Source: Leptospira dzoumogneensis (GTDB taxonomy: Bacteria > Spirochaetota > Leptospiria > Leptospirales > Leptospiraceae). Taken from it: 64,000 nt of DNA. The first letter of the stretch is position 1. Every line of letters begins with the position of its first letter. The stretch lies in contig NZ_RQHS01000024.1 in assembly GCF_004770895.1 (NCBI RefSeq), forward strand, positions 1 through 64,000, in the 5' to 3' direction. Shown piece by piece: positions 53,727 through 62,676 of this stretch. The notes below the pieces were generated by a model. That model saw nothing but the letters and a program-made list of their open reading frames with translations, did no database searches and was not told the origin of the DNA. Made by a program: the position numbers and the translations under genes.

Positions 53727-53844
53727 ATGATTCTCCTATGATCCGACCGGAAAGATCCGGATATGACTTGGGTTATGATCATTAGACTCTCGGTGGAATC
53801 CTTTTGGAGTAAATCCTTTTTATTTTTGCAAAGAATTCCGGCGA

Positions 53845-54276
53845 TCAGGCGAAAAATACGGAATGAATGATGTGCCCGGAGAGAAGTAGCATACTCAAAA
53901 TTCCCAAATCATATGCGATATTTCTCCAGGGTTGTTTATGAAGAAAATAAAAGATCGCATGAAGTATCCTGGACACTATAAATATTCCGGAATAGATGAT
54001 CGTTCCCTCATGCCAGCTGTAAGTATGGATGTATCCTATCAGTAAGAATAAGAAAATTGGAATATTCTCCAAATCGTTCCTGAATACTCCGTTTGCGGTT
54101 GCGACTATCGTATGATCGTCTGTTGCCGGAAATGAATTTGTGAAAAATTCTGCATCTTCTTTCCAGCGGAATGTTTTTGTTTTTATCCGGACCAAACCCT
54201 GAACGATGGAAGTGGAAAGTAATTTTAAAAACAGAATTACTGAAACGATCGCAAAGACCTGCCAAGAAGATTCCAT
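53845..54276 (-). CDS. MAPEG family membrane protein
   Basis: A 143-residue protein with four hydrophobic helices, the size and layout of MAPEG proteins (microsomal glutathione transferase/leukotriene synthase relatives). The conserved cytoplasmic-loop segment is visible as R-N-D-L-E-N-I-P-I-F (about 66-75), followed by the I-V-S-R-I-L-H-A-I-F-Y helix. It is 118 bases upstream of the GST gene on the same strand, which supports a glutathione-linked role such as membrane peroxidase/transferase. Substrate is unknown. Confidence 0.88.
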   Translation of the reverse strand: MESSWQVFAIVSVILFLKLLSTSIVQGLVRIKTKTFRWKEDAEFFTNSFPATDDHTIVATANGVFRNDLENIPIFLFLLIGYIHTYSWHEGTIIYSGIFIVSRILHAIFYFLHKQPWRNIAYDLGILSMLLLSGHIIHSVFFA

Positions 54277-54351
54277 TCTACACTCCTAATGCAAAGATTG
54301 ACGGAGCATAGGATCGAACTTGAATCGGATTAATGCGAGCAAAAAATAAAC

Positions 54352-54930
54352 TTACTCGGATCTCAGTTTCTCTTTTTTCAGTCGTTTCCTGATCTCTTTT
54401 CCTCTTTTTTGGTTCTCTTCCAGAACTTTGAGAATGATATCCACTGGAAATGCGGTGCCTTGGAACATTCTCGAGAATACTCTGTCGGGCATATCATACC
54501 AGCGAGCCTTTGAGGAAAGAAGAAGTTCTCCTGTTTTTTTCAGATGTACAGTTCCTTTTGTATAAAGCCTTCTGCGTCTGACCATTGTGACCCAGCAGCG
54601 GACTTCTAACTCTTCTCCTAAAGGACATGCTTTATAATAACGCATGTACAATTGATCGGTCATCACAAAATGACCTAAATGAAAACATAAAACACCTTGT
54701 GACTCATCTAATAGAGTGGCAAGCGCTCCTCCATGAGCATAACCTGGTGCTCCTTCGAAATCTTTATCTATGGTCCAAGTAAAACGGACTTCTCCACTCG
54801 GTTCATGAAAAGGAAAGCTAGCGTGTAAGCCTCTTTTATTTTCCGGTCCGCAACCGAAACAATTTTTATGATGCCAGTCTTGTCCATTTTGGCTGGCCTT
54901 GATATGTCTATAAATGTCTTCCGCAGTCAT
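54352..54930 (-). CDS. PaaI-type hotdog thioesterase
   Basis: A hotdog-fold acyl-CoA thioesterase of about 192 residues. H-K-N-C-F-G-C-G-P-E-N-K-R-G-L (about 20-34) and G-Y-A-H-G-G-A-L-A-T-L-L-D-E (about 63-76) are the motifs of the PaaI/UPF0152 clan; the aspartate after L-L is the usual catalytic residue. The M-T-A-E-D-I-Y start at 54930 is preferred because the upstream frame adds only a hydrophobic 14-residue extension without a ribosome site. It is transcribed on the same strand as the GST and MAPEG genes, 75 bases upstream. Confidence 0.85.
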   Translation of the reverse strand: MTAEDIYRHIKASQNGQDWHHKNCFGCGPENKRGLHASFPFHEPSGEVRFTWTIDKDFEGAPGYAHGGALATLLDESQGVLCFHLGHFVMTDQLYMRYYKACPLGEELEVRCWVTMVRRRRLYTKGTVHLKKTGELLLSSKARWYDMPDRVFSRMFQGTAFPVDIILKVLEENQKRGKEIRKRLKKEKLRSE

Positions 54931-55113
54931 CTGTTTATAGTACCATGGAAAAATCTTAAAGATACCGAACAAGGACGAAATTCGAGATCAGGCCTTAACG
55001 AACAGTGTATTTGTTTTGCTCCCGAACTGTAAGGAAGAAGGCCCAAATTCTTCTTCAAATCCCTTGACCGATTCCTGCCGGTTTATAATCTCACTTACGT
55101 CGAGGAGTGACTA

Positions 55114-56148
55114 ATGAAGGCCGCAGTATTAGAATCCGGAAAAAGAAATTTGATCATCAAAGAGGTTCCAATACCTCAACTTGGACCAGAGCAAGTTAAA
55201 GTAAGGATCAAAGCCTGCGGTATTTGCGGTTCTGATCTACATTTAGTATTACATGGAACCTTAAAGTGTAAACATTATCCTCAGATCCCTGGACATGAAG
55301 CTTCCGGTGTGGTGGAAGAAGTAGGGGAAAAAGTCACTCGTATCAAAAAGGGTGATCGAGTGGTGATCGCTGCAGGAACAAGCTGCGGTGTATGTTCTCA
55401 TTGTCTGGCAGGAAGAGAAAATCTTTGCAAAGAGATCGGAGTATTCGGTTTCGATAGAGAAGGTAGTTTCGCAGAATTTAATATAGTAGAAGAGCGTTAT
55501 CTATATCCTTTACCTGACTCGGTTCCATTCGAACAAGGTGCTATCTTAGCGGACGCGGTTTCCACTCCTTATAATGCGATCAAGTTCAGAGGAAAGATCC
55601 AAGATGGAGATAATGTTGCCGTTTTCGGATGCGGTGGACTTGGAATTCACGGAGTAGTGATCGCAAGAGCATTGACCAAGGGTAAAGTGATCGCCTTGGA
55701 TGTGGATAGAGGAGCACTAGAAAACGCTAGCGCTTACGGTGCAGACGAAGTGGTAAATCTAAGAGAAATAAAAAATCCGGGTAAAACCTTAAAGGAAATT
55801 TGCAAAGGTGGAGTGGACCTTCTCGCAGACTTTTCAGGAAGAATGACAAATATAGAAGAGTCACTTCGTGCAATGAATCCTGGAGGAAGAATGGTGCTCG
55901 TAGGAATAGGAAGAGAGCCCTTAAAGTTTTCCATCCCATTCTCCATTATTGAAAAACAGATCACTGTTGCGGGTTCTTATGGTTCGGACAGAAGGGCCAT
56001 CCCTGAATTGATAGATCTATATGTGCAGGGAAAATTGAATCTTAGCAGATCGATTACGGATGTGAGAAAATTAGAGGACATCAACCAAAGTCTACAGGAT
56101 CTGGAAGAAAGAAAAGGAAATCCGATCCGATTCGTGATCTCTCCTTAA
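55114..56148 (+). CDS. Zinc-dependent alcohol dehydrogenase
   Basis: A 344-residue medium-chain dehydrogenase. Catalytic zinc ligands are C35 in C-G-I-C-G-S-D-L-H and H61/E62 in P-G-H-E-A-S-G-V-V. Four structural-zinc cysteines are present at C91, C94, C97 and C105 (C-G-V-C-S-H-C-L-A-G-R-E-N-L-C). The Rossmann loop is G-C-G-G-L-G (about 172-177). The catalytic and structural zincs are therefore intact. Sequence is near bacterial L-threonine/butanediol/alicyclic alcohol dehydrogenases, but the substrate cannot be fixed. A GAGGAG ribosome site precedes the ATG. It looks monocistronic, 66 bases ahead of a membrane protein gene. Confidence 0.9.
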   Translation: MKAAVLESGKRNLIIKEVPIPQLGPEQVKVRIKACGICGSDLHLVLHGTLKCKHYPQIPGHEASGVVEEVGEKVTRIKKGDRVVIAAGTSCGVCSHCLAGRENLCKEIGVFGFDREGSFAEFNIVEERYLYPLPDSVPFEQGAILADAVSTPYNAIKFRGKIQDGDNVAVFGCGGLGIHGVVIARALTKGKVIALDVDRGALENASAYGADEVVNLREIKNPGKTLKEICKGGVDLLADFSGRMTNIEESLRAMNPGGRMVLVGIGREPLKFSIPFSIIEKQITVAGSYGSDRRAIPELIDLYVQGKLNLSRSITDVRKLEDINQSLQDLEERKGNPIRFVISP

Positions 56149-56214
56149 TTGGTACTGAGACGAACTTTGCTTGCTATCGTATCCGCTTCTTAAATCCTAA
56201 CAGATAGATAGCTG

Positions 56215-56952
56215 ATGTTTAAAGAATACTTACAGTACGTACTTTCCAGAGGACAAATACGGTTCATCGTACTTGTCCGATCCGTTTTATTTTTATTAGT
56301 ATTTAGTGCAATTCCTGCAATGCAAGCAGGAGGGGCTGTCGCGCTCGGTGGAGTCCTGATCATTTTAGGATTACTCGGAACTTATGTGGTAAACGGATTC
56401 GTGATCCGATCCGGAATGGACCCGGAAAAGCCTATAGAGTTTTCCAGATATTTTATATTCTTACTTACTTTAGCCTTGTTCCTGATCCTTTTCTTTTTGA
56501 TCGTTGCAAGATCCATAGAACCGTTTTTAGGGACACAATTACAAGAATTTCTAAAAAAGCAGAGTACTGAACCGAGCACTCCTCTTCCCGCAGAATTTGT
56601 TAGATTCTATTTGATATTCGCATTCGTATTGGGACTTGTTCTGCATCTGATCCTGCCGGTACTTTTTGCAAAACTAAGTCTGATCCAAGGATTGAAAGAA
56701 TTACCGAACTCAGTCAAACGTTCCGACTATATAGTCGCAGCATGGACACCGTTCGTGATCATGTTTGTTCCGGATCTTTTGATCTCTCTCATTTCCAATT
56801 CGGAAGAGATGATGGTTTCCATATTCGGACAGATCTTACTGATCGTGATCTTCTTCTTTATGCTTACCTCGGATATATTTTTGCAATACCCGACTTATTA
56901 TTTGGTTCGTACCGAGAAGAAGACCACTACAGAAGGTCCGGAGCAGGGCTAA
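56215..56952 (+). CDS. Hypothetical membrane protein
   Basis: Not recognised. The 245 residues contain about five hydrophobic segments (around 20-40, 44-66, 82-104, 140-165 and 205-230). There is a Pro/Ser-rich short loop (S-T-E-P-S-T-P-L-P) and an acidic-basic C terminus ([13 protein letters not shown]). No transport motif stands out. It follows the alcohol dehydrogenase by 66 bases and overlaps the convergent chemotaxis receptor gene by 4 bases at the stop codons. Confidence 0.7.
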   Translation: MFKEYLQYVLSRGQIRFIVLVRSVLFLLVFSAIPAMQAGGAVALGGVLIILGLLGTYVVNGFVIRSGMDPEKPIEFSRYFIFLLTLALFLILFFLIVARSIEPFLGTQLQEFLKKQSTEPSTPLPAEFVRFYLIFAFVLGLVLHLILPVLFAKLSLIQGLKELPNSVKRSDYIVAAWTPFVIMFVPDLLISLISNSEEMMVSIFGQILLIVIFFFMLTSDIFLQYPTYYLVRTEKKTTTEGPEQG

Positions 56953-58661
56953 GCCTTTAAAAAGCTCATAGTATCTCTTAAACTTTTTGCGATATTTAAA
57001 AGGCCTGTCGCACTTCCCGCGATCTCTTCCGAGTTCGCTGCGCTATTCTGGACAGTGACTGAAATATTAGAAACCGCATTTGCAGTCTCGGAAATTGCTA
57101 CTTTCTGCTCTTTTACAGAAGTTCGGATCTCTTCCGATTTGGAATCGACTTCGTTGACTGCACTGATGATCGTCGACTTCTTCTCTTGTTGTACTTTCAT
57201 TGTAGAGACGATATTATCAGAAGAAAGTTTTATAAAGGAAAGTCCTTCCAGAATTTCCGCATAAACTTTCACACAACTATCAACGAAGTTTTTGCCCGAT
57301 TCAATTTCCTGATTACTGGTACGGATCAGACTTTCGATCGTTTTGGTACTTTGGTCCGTTTGTTCTGCGAGTCTTGTGATCTCTGTTGCGACTACGGCGA
57401 ATCCTTTTCCATGTTCTCCTGCTCTGGCTGCTTCTATCGCTGCGTTTAATGCGAGAAGGTTTACTTTTTCGGAAATCTCCTGAATGATCGCGGTGATGGA
57501 TCTCATTTCTCCCGAGCTTGATTCGATCTTTATCATACTCTCGGAAAGGCTTCCCATTGTTTTTTTACCCGCTTCCGTTTTGGAATACATATCCGAAATT
57601 TTTCCTAAGGAATCGGAAACTGAATCTCCTACTTTAGTGATCAATCCGTCTAACTCTTTCATTTCCCCGGAGAAAGAAAGTATCAGCTTATACTGACCTT
57701 CTGCATTCGTAGTGACTTGCTCCATACCGGCGCTGATCTCTTCGACAGATGCGGAAATTTGTTCCACTGAGGCGGATTCAGTCTGTGCATTTTCGGAAAG
57801 ATATTCGCTGGATTTAGAAAGTTGTTCCGCAGCCACCAAGATGGATTCCGAGAAGGTCAGGATAGAAGAAAGCATCTCCTTCACTTTGCTTTGGAAATTC
57901 CGGAACACTAAGGAGAGAAGGTAAAGTTCGTCTAAATTTAAAATATCTTCATCCACTTCTATCGGATTACTAAAATCCGCATCTCGGATGGAATTTCTGA
58001 CTCGATTCAATCCTTTTACAAGCCGGATCGAAAATTTGATGGAAGCATACAGAATATACGCGAGAGTGACCGCGGAAATAAAAAGAAAAAGTGCGAGACT
58101 AAATGCATATTCTGTTTCCGCTCTTTGGTAGATCCTTTCCGAAATAAGAAGCTGAACGGAGATCAACTTTTCTATATTTCCCGCCACCGGATCTATCTTA
58201 GAATACATCTTATTGTCCGCAAAATCCCCCAAACCTTCCTTGTCTTTTGCGATCATAAGTGCTCTTGCTTCTTCTACACTTTTGTCCGCTTCTTCAAAAA
58301 GAGGTTTTAGTTTTTCGATCAGTACGGTTTCTTCCGGCACCAAGTATGTTTGGAGATAAGTATTCCATTCATGCTTGATATCTTTCATCGCCTTGTCTAA
58401 ATTTTCGATCCCTTCTTCGTATGTAAACGCTCCACTTCTGGTCTTGTGAACGCAGTCTACGATGGAAATCGCATAATGATCCGAAATTGTTTTTAACTGT
58501 TTTAAAGGAATTAATCTGTCGTTTCGAATACTTTCTATATCTTTGATCCTAGAAGCGGAATTGATAAGAGAAAGAGCCAATATGATTAAGAAGGGAATTA
58601 ATACGGAAGAGAACAAGATTGCAAGTTTTGATTTTAAGCTTAGTCGTAAATACCATTTCAT
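56949..58661 (-). CDS. Methyl-accepting chemotaxis protein
   Basis: A 570-residue receptor. Start ATG 58661 (M-K-W-Y-L-R-L-S-L) is supported by GGAG seven bases upstream, rather than the longer frame to 58712. TM1 is about residues 11-32, a 4-helix-bundle (4HB_MCP) periplasmic sensor about 33-180, and TM2 about 188-210. A HAMP-like segment and the long signalling hairpin follow. The hairpin tip carries [29 protein letters not shown], and glutamate/glutamine pairs suitable for methylation flank it. No C-terminal CheR pentapeptide is visible. Ligand unknown; it would couple to the flagellar motor through CheA/CheW elsewhere. Confidence 0.93.
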   Translation of the reverse strand: MKWYLRLSLKSKLAILFSSVLIPFLIILALSLINSASRIKDIESIRNDRLIPLKQLKTISDHYAISIVDCVHKTRSGAFTYEEGIENLDKAMKDIKHEWNTYLQTYLVPEETVLIEKLKPLFEEADKSVEEARALMIAKDKEGLGDFADNKMYSKIDPVAGNIEKLISVQLLISERIYQRAETEYAFSLALFLFISAVTLAYILYASIKFSIRLVKGLNRVRNSIRDADFSNPIEVDEDILNLDELYLLSLVFRNFQSKVKEMLSSILTFSESILVAAEQLSKSSEYLSENAQTESASVEQISASVEEISAGMEQVTTNAEGQYKLILSFSGEMKELDGLITKVGDSVSDSLGKISDMYSKTEAGKKTMGSLSESMIKIESSSGEMRSITAIIQEISEKVNLLALNAAIEAARAGEHGKGFAVVATEITRLAEQTDQSTKTIESLIRTSNQEIESGKNFVDSCVKVYAEILEGLSFIKLSSDNIVSTMKVQQEKKSTIISAVNEVDSKSEEIRTSVKEQKVAISETANAVSNISVTVQNSAANSEEIAGSATGLLNIAKSLRDTMSFLKA

Positions 58662-58991
58662 GAAAACACTCCGCGCGGGATTATAACATAGAACGCAATA
58701 TAAATCGAGCAAATTAGAACGCTTCCACCAACTAAATGAGAAGAATGAATTTTGAGCAGAACGAATTTATTTCCTAGGGGATGGTTCCTTCTCCGCTTAT
58801 GATAAAATTGAACTTTAGTATACGAAATAGAATTTACGATTATGGAACAGCTGTTACTTATCTGATTTACCCTGACTTGGATCATTGTAGCGATTGCTAT
58901 AGACTTGACAGGTATTGATTGGCGACTAATGTCGGAGATCAAGCCCCCTGGCTTTATATAATACGAATGTTATAAAAAGGGAGAGGCGGTA
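58662..58991. other. Divergent intergenic region between the MCP and exported-protein genes
   Basis: No gene is supported; one 94-codon frame on the minus strand overlaps the MCP start region and has no ribosome site. It contains the 16-base sequence ATCATTGTAGCGATTG (58881-58896), shared with the operator candidate at 13683. Both divergent promoters must lie here. Confidence 0.45.
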
Positions 58992-60491
58992 ATGAGCCTT
59001 CTGAAACAAAAAATAGAAAGAGAAAAAAAATCCGGGAAACTGCTGCTCCGTTCATTGATCCTCGCATTTGCGATCAGCGGATCCGCACTGTCCTTATCCG
59101 CAGCGTTTTCTTTAAAACAAATTCCGGACTCTATCGGTCCGGATGGAAGGAACATCTCCAGGCAGTTCTTCCAATTTTTGAAAACTGCAATCATCAAAAA
59201 CAAGTATGATGGAAGAGCGGAAGGTTTTCATAAATACCTAGACCGTTCCTTGGAAAGATTTGAATTAAAGAATCTGTTTAATTCCGAATACATGAATAAG
59301 GATGACAATGGGCAGCATTATGTTACCTATCGGGGAAGATTTGCAAACGACGGGTATAAGGTAAGTCTTGAAACCATACGTATGAAAGATGTTCCGATCC
59401 CTAGTTTCGGAGACTTTACCGCTGAGTTTGCATTAAAACATAATCCGAATCCTACTTACGGTGGGAATTCCTACTCGGGAAATCTGGACGTTTTGACTCA
59501 TCTCGGGCCATTCACTCATAAACATGGATTGAGTGCTATGGATTCCGGATTACATTTTTTAGATGCGAATAATCTAAAATCCATAAACGCTCCTGAGACA
59601 ACTTCTTTCAAAAAAATTAAGGACCCGGAAGCTAGAAAGGCGATCAACGATTTTACAGAATCATTCCCTGCTCTTGCAAAATTCATGGGTTATTATTTCG
59701 GATTGGATTCTTTGTTGAAGGTACAACAAGACGGAAAACTTCCCGGAGTTACCGCTTTTACATTCGAAGGAAATATAGAACAAACCTTGATGAGAGATTA
59801 TCCGGATCTAGGCGATTATCTGGATGATATCAAATATTTAGGTTTTATTAAATTAAGGATCACGAATGTTTCGGGACGATCCTTGGCTGAATTTGCGATC
59901 GAATCCAAAACGAGAGAGATCCGATTCAAGTTCTTTACTCTGAACGGCAAAGTGATTCCTTACGATACAAAGGGGAATTTTTATCCTCAGGAAGCCTTTA
60001 CGCTTAGTTCTCTTTCCGAATTTCCTTTCGTAGTGAAAGCGAGTTTAGAAGCGAATCTTTACGGTTTAATGCTTGAAAACAACGATGTTCAGCTATTAGG
60101 CAGATTCTCGAACACTGCTACTTCGGGTATTTTGAATTTAAAATTAACCAAGATAGAAGAGTTCGATGTGAGCGGTGCTTTCGGATATTTTGCACCTTCT
60201 TGGGCGATCAATATATTCATTCCCGGGAACCTTCAGTCCATTATCTATGAGTTCACGGAAACTTTAGTAAAAGCGAATAATGGAAAAGGGACAAGCATCG
60301 TACTAAGATGGGATAGAGATTCTTCTAGAACGACTATGAAGACTCATATCGAGACTGAGTTTTTGGATAATTTTTTCATCCGATTCGGTTTGAAGATCTG
60401 GAATCATAAGGTTCTCCCTGACGAAGACGCTAAAGACGATATTAGAGCGGTTCTTTCCAAGACAATCGATCTATTGTTGAAAGGAATTTAA
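58992..60491 (+). CDS. Exported protein of unknown function
   Basis: A 499-residue protein I do not recognise. M-S-L-L-K-Q-K-I-E-R-E-K-K-S-G-K is basic, then L-L-L-R-S-L-I-L-A-F-A-I-S-G-S-A-L-S-L-S-A-A-F-S is a hydrophobic signal, cleavable or an anchor. The mature part is soluble, mixed alpha/beta, with blocks such as Y-V-T-Y-R-G-R-F-A-N-D-G-Y, H-L-G-P-F-T-H-K-H-G, F-M-G-Y-Y-F-G-L-D-S-L-L-K and T-A-T-S-G-I-L-N-L-K-L-T. The latter half looks beta-rich (alternating hydrophobic strands), possibly lipid-binding. It is followed by an intercistronic hairpin and a DUF4345 gene, and divergent from a chemotaxis receptor. Confidence 0.75.
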   Translation: MSLLKQKIEREKKSGKLLLRSLILAFAISGSALSLSAAFSLKQIPDSIGPDGRNISRQFFQFLKTAIIKNKYDGRAEGFHKYLDRSLERFELKNLFNSEYMNKDDNGQHYVTYRGRFANDGYKVSLETIRMKDVPIPSFGDFTAEFALKHNPNPTYGGNSYSGNLDVLTHLGPFTHKHGLSAMDSGLHFLDANNLKSINAPETTSFKKIKDPEARKAINDFTESFPALAKFMGYYFGLDSLLKVQQDGKLPGVTAFTFEGNIEQTLMRDYPDLGDYLDDIKYLGFIKLRITNVSGRSLAEFAIESKTREIRFKFFTLNGKVIPYDTKGNFYPQEAFTLSSLSEFPFVVKASLEANLYGLMLENNDVQLLGRFSNTATSGILNLKLTKIEEFDVSGAFGYFAPSWAINIFIPGNLQSIIYEFTETLVKANNGKGTSIVLRWDRDSSRTTMKTHIETEFLDNFFIRFGLKIWNHKVLPDEDAKDDIRAVLSKTIDLLLKGI

Positions 60492-60499
60492 CACTTTAC

Positions 60500-60520
60500 G
60501 GATCGAAATTTATTCGATCC
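60500..60520 (+). terminator. Intercistronic hairpin
   Basis: GGATCGAA (60500-60507) and TTCGATCC (60513-60520) form a perfect 8-bp stem with a 5-base loop in the 42 bases between the exported-protein and DUF4345 genes. There is no T run, so it may attenuate or protect the upstream mRNA rather than terminate fully. Confidence 0.5.
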
Positions 60521-60533
60521 TATTGTGAGAATT

Positions 60534-60926
60534 ATGCAAACAAATCAGCCCATTTCCATAAGCACTCGTATTGTTCAGGTATGTTTGTTTTTAGCAGCCG
60601 CCATCGCGATTTTTGGCGGAAGTTTACAGATGTATTTGGGAGAACCTACGGTGAGCCCTAGATTGGATAATATCCATAGATTTATGGCAGGGATCTATTT
60701 ATCTATGGGGCTGATTTGTTTTTGGGCAGCTTATACTGTTCGTATCCAAAGAACTTTGGTGTATCTAATTGCTTTGGGAATATTTATAGCGGCTTTTGGA
60801 AGAATACTTTCCATTTCTATAGTTGGATTGCCTGAACCTCCGGAACTTTGGATCGGTTATTTGACTCCCGAGATATTACTTCCTATCATTCTTGTAGTCG
60901 CACAATCTAGACGAAAAGAGATCTGA
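60534..60926 (+). CDS. DUF4345 membrane protein
   Basis: A 130-residue protein with four hydrophobic helices and the DUF4345 signature (P-R-L-D-N-I-H-R-F-M-A-G-I-Y-L-S-M-G, then A-A-F-G-R-I-L-S-I, then P-E-I-L-L-P-I-I-L). The family is uncharacterised. ATG 60534 with TGAGA just upstream is preferred over GTG 60525. It follows the exported-protein gene and a hairpin ends it before the convergent TPMT-like gene. Confidence 0.87.
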   Translation: MQTNQPISISTRIVQVCLFLAAAIAIFGGSLQMYLGEPTVSPRLDNIHRFMAGIYLSMGLICFWAAYTVRIQRTLVYLIALGIFIAAFGRILSISIVGLPEPPELWIGYLTPEILLPIILVVAQSRRKEI

Positions 60927-60940
60927 GAAGAATCAACTTT

Positions 60941-60966
60941 GCTCGCATGTTTATATGCGAGCATCG
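60941..60966. terminator. Convergent hairpin terminator
   Basis: GCTCGCAT (60941-60948) pairs with ATGCGAGC (60955-60962) around a 6-base loop, between the convergent DUF4345 and TPMT-like genes. The T content after the stem is weak (ATCGGTTTT), so confidence in termination is moderate. Confidence 0.6.
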
Positions 60967-60977
60967 GTTTTCTAATA

Positions 60978-61607
60978 TTAAGATAATTTCCAAACATTCT
61001 CCTTTGCAGAATGTCCTTTTAATCCGCCTGCCATTTCCTGACTTAAAAGATTCGTTAGGGTAAACGTATTTTTATAATGTAAATTCACTTCTTCCGTTGG
61101 AATGGAAAAAGGAGGACCTGCCATTTTAGTTTGATCATATTCGAATGTAATCAGAAGTTGAGGCGCATTATTTGTGATCTGAGTTAAATGTGAGGAATAA
61201 CGGATCCGAGTTTCTTGAGGAAGAGCCACTAATGCAGCTCTATCATAAACGGCATCTATCGGACCCAAAACTTCTTTAGATAAATCGAATATATCTCCCA
61301 CAAAAATATCTATGCCTGGCGCGCTGTATAGGATCAGTTTACCTAGTTTAGAAATTTTAGGTTCTACTCCTAATTCTTGGAATAACTGTTGGATTGCAAT
61401 TTCGACGAGTTCTGCGCCCACAACTTTATATCCATTTGAAAGAAGCCATGCTATATCTAATGTCTTTCCGCATAATGGAATAAAAATACGGCTGTCTTTT
61501 GCCAAAGAAAGTTCTTTAAAATATTTAAGCAAAAGCGGGTTTGTCTCACTTTCGTGGAATGGAATATTATTTTCTTTCCATCTACTTAGCCAAAAGTCTC
61601 TTTCCAT
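60978..61607 (-). CDS. tpm: Thiopurine S-methyltransferase-like methyltransferase
   Basis: A 209-residue SAM-dependent methyltransferase of the TPMT family. The opening F-W-L-S-R-W-K-E-N-N-I-P-F-H (about 5-18) and the R-I-F-I-P-L-C-G-K-T-L-D-I-A-W-L block (about 40-55) are strongly characteristic. V-V-G-A-E-L-V-E-I-A and D-A-V-Y-D-R-A-A-L-V-A-L-P (about 118-130) complete the SAM fold. Bacterial members methylate thiopurines and some also tellurite or selenite, but its natural substrate is unclear. It is the only gene on its strand here and is convergent with DUF4345. The repeat-like segment lies just upstream. Confidence 0.92.
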   Translation of the reverse strand: MERDFWLSRWKENNIPFHESETNPLLLKYFKELSLAKDSRIFIPLCGKTLDIAWLLSNGYKVVGAELVEIAIQQLFQELGVEPKISKLGKLILYSAPGIDIFVGDIFDLSKEVLGPIDAVYDRAALVALPQETRIRYSSHLTQITNNAPQLLITFEYDQTKMAGPPFSIPTEEVNLHYKNTFTLTNLLSQEMAGGLKGHSAKENVWKLS

Positions 61608-62114
61608 TTATAATCCCTCTAGTTCAAACTTTATAGATTTGTTGGAACTCCAACCCATGATAATTGTTTCAGGACGTCTGGCAAGACTGAAAAGGGAGAG
61701 GTGTGTGAATAGAAGTAGGGTAGTGAGTGGGGGCGGGGTGGTGTGGCTTGGCTTGGCGAAGGTTCGCCCATGCACTCGTTTTCAAGTGCATAGGCGCAAG
61801 TTCGGACATGCGGACCTTCTCCAAGCATATCCGTTGGTTCGCCTATCCGCACAAATCCAAGTGCATATCTGAATTTTCGCCCATACAACCCCGCACCATG
61901 CCCATCCCCCGCTCCATTTCTTCTTTTCCATAACAACTTCGCTTCATTTCCTTTTATAAAATACCCATTATTTTATTCTAAACTTCTACTAAAACCTTGT
62001 AATCCGTCTGAATTTCCCGCCAAACAATCGCTATCTCATGTTCTCATTATTAAACGAATTATGAAAATAAAATGGAAATTCTACTTGCAAGATACCTGTT
62101 TTTAGTCTCTTTAA
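61608..62114. repeat. Hairpin-rich repeat-like intergenic segment
   Basis: A 507-base gap between divergent genes. It starts with the palindrome GTTGGA-AC-TCCAAC (61641-61654). From about 61690 to 61930 it is GC-skewed: a G-rich part (GTGGGGGCGGGGTGG type) is partly complementary to a C-rich part near 61900. A hairpin (TTCGCC/GGCGCAA and ATGCACT/AGTGCAT, 61763-61799) occurs, and similar GTTCGCC and AAGTGCATA strings repeat near 61838-61875. Frames on both strands read low-information peptides, so no gene is called. AT-rich DNA near 61930-62114 should hold the macro-domain promoter. Confidence 0.55.
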
Positions 62115-62672
62115 ATGACGATGGAAATTTTTGTTTGGAAAGGTGATATCACGTCCATTCAAACGGATGCGGTGGTAAATGCTGCCAATTCTTCCTTGGC
62201 GGGAGGAGGTGGAGTGGATGGTGCAATTCATCGGGTTGGCGGACCGAAGATTATGGAAGAATCTAGGATATTGAAGATCAAAAAATATCCGAACGGTCTT
62301 CCTACCGGTCAATGTGTTCTTACTTCCGGAGGACAGCTCCCTGCAAAGTATGTGATCCATGCAGTGGGTCCTGTTTGGAAGGGAGGAGATTATCAGGAAG
62401 CTTCTCTATTAGAAACATGTTATAAGAATATACTACAATTGTCTTCGGAACGTGCATTCGAGTCGATTGCGGTTCCGAGTATCAGCACAGGGATTTATGC
62501 GTATCCAAAAGAATTGGCTGCTCCGATTGCGATCCGAACCGTTTCGGAGCATAAGGATCAGTTCCCTAGAAAATTGATCTTCGTTTGTTTTGATCAGGAA
62601 ACAAAGGATCTATATGAGGAAATTCTAAATCAGTCCGGGATCAATTTTAAAGAAGGAATTTCTTCCTTCTGA
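62115..62672 (+). CDS. Macro domain protein, O-acetyl-ADP-ribose deacetylase-like
   Basis: A 185-residue stand-alone macro domain. G-D-I-T-S-I-Q-T-D-A-V-V-N-A-A-N-S-S-L-A-G-G-G-G-V-D-G-A-I-H-R-V-G-G (11-44) is the ADP-ribose binding signature with the conserved N-A-A-N and G-G-V-D. Y-V-I-H-A-V-G-P-V-W and I-A-V-P-S-I-S-T-G-I-Y-A-Y-P form the second loop and phosphate grip, and D-Q-E-T-K-D-L-Y ends it. E. coli YmdB of this type hydrolyses O-acetyl-ADP-ribose and reverses mono-ADP-ribosylation. ATG 62115 and ATG 62121 are both possible starts. It is next to a GC-skewed repeat and convergent with the pectinacetylesterase-like gene. Confidence 0.92.
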   Translation: MTMEIFVWKGDITSIQTDAVVNAANSSLAGGGGVDGAIHRVGGPKIMEESRILKIKKYPNGLPTGQCVLTSGGQLPAKYVIHAVGPVWKGGDYQEASLLETCYKNILQLSSERAFESIAVPSISTGIYAYPKELAAPIAIRTVSEHKDQFPRKLIFVCFDQETKDLYEEILNQSGINFKEGISSF

Positions 62673-62676
62673 TATT

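Noticed and set aside
58658..58942. A 94-codon minus-strand frame upstream of the chemotaxis receptor.
   Set aside because: It overlaps the receptor start, has no ribosome site and no family resemblance.
61631..61936. Overlapping frames of 60-100 codons on both strands in the repeat-like segment.
   Set aside because: Composition is driven by G/C-rich repeats, no ribosome sites are visible, and the same segment reads open in several frames, which fits repeat DNA rather than a gene.
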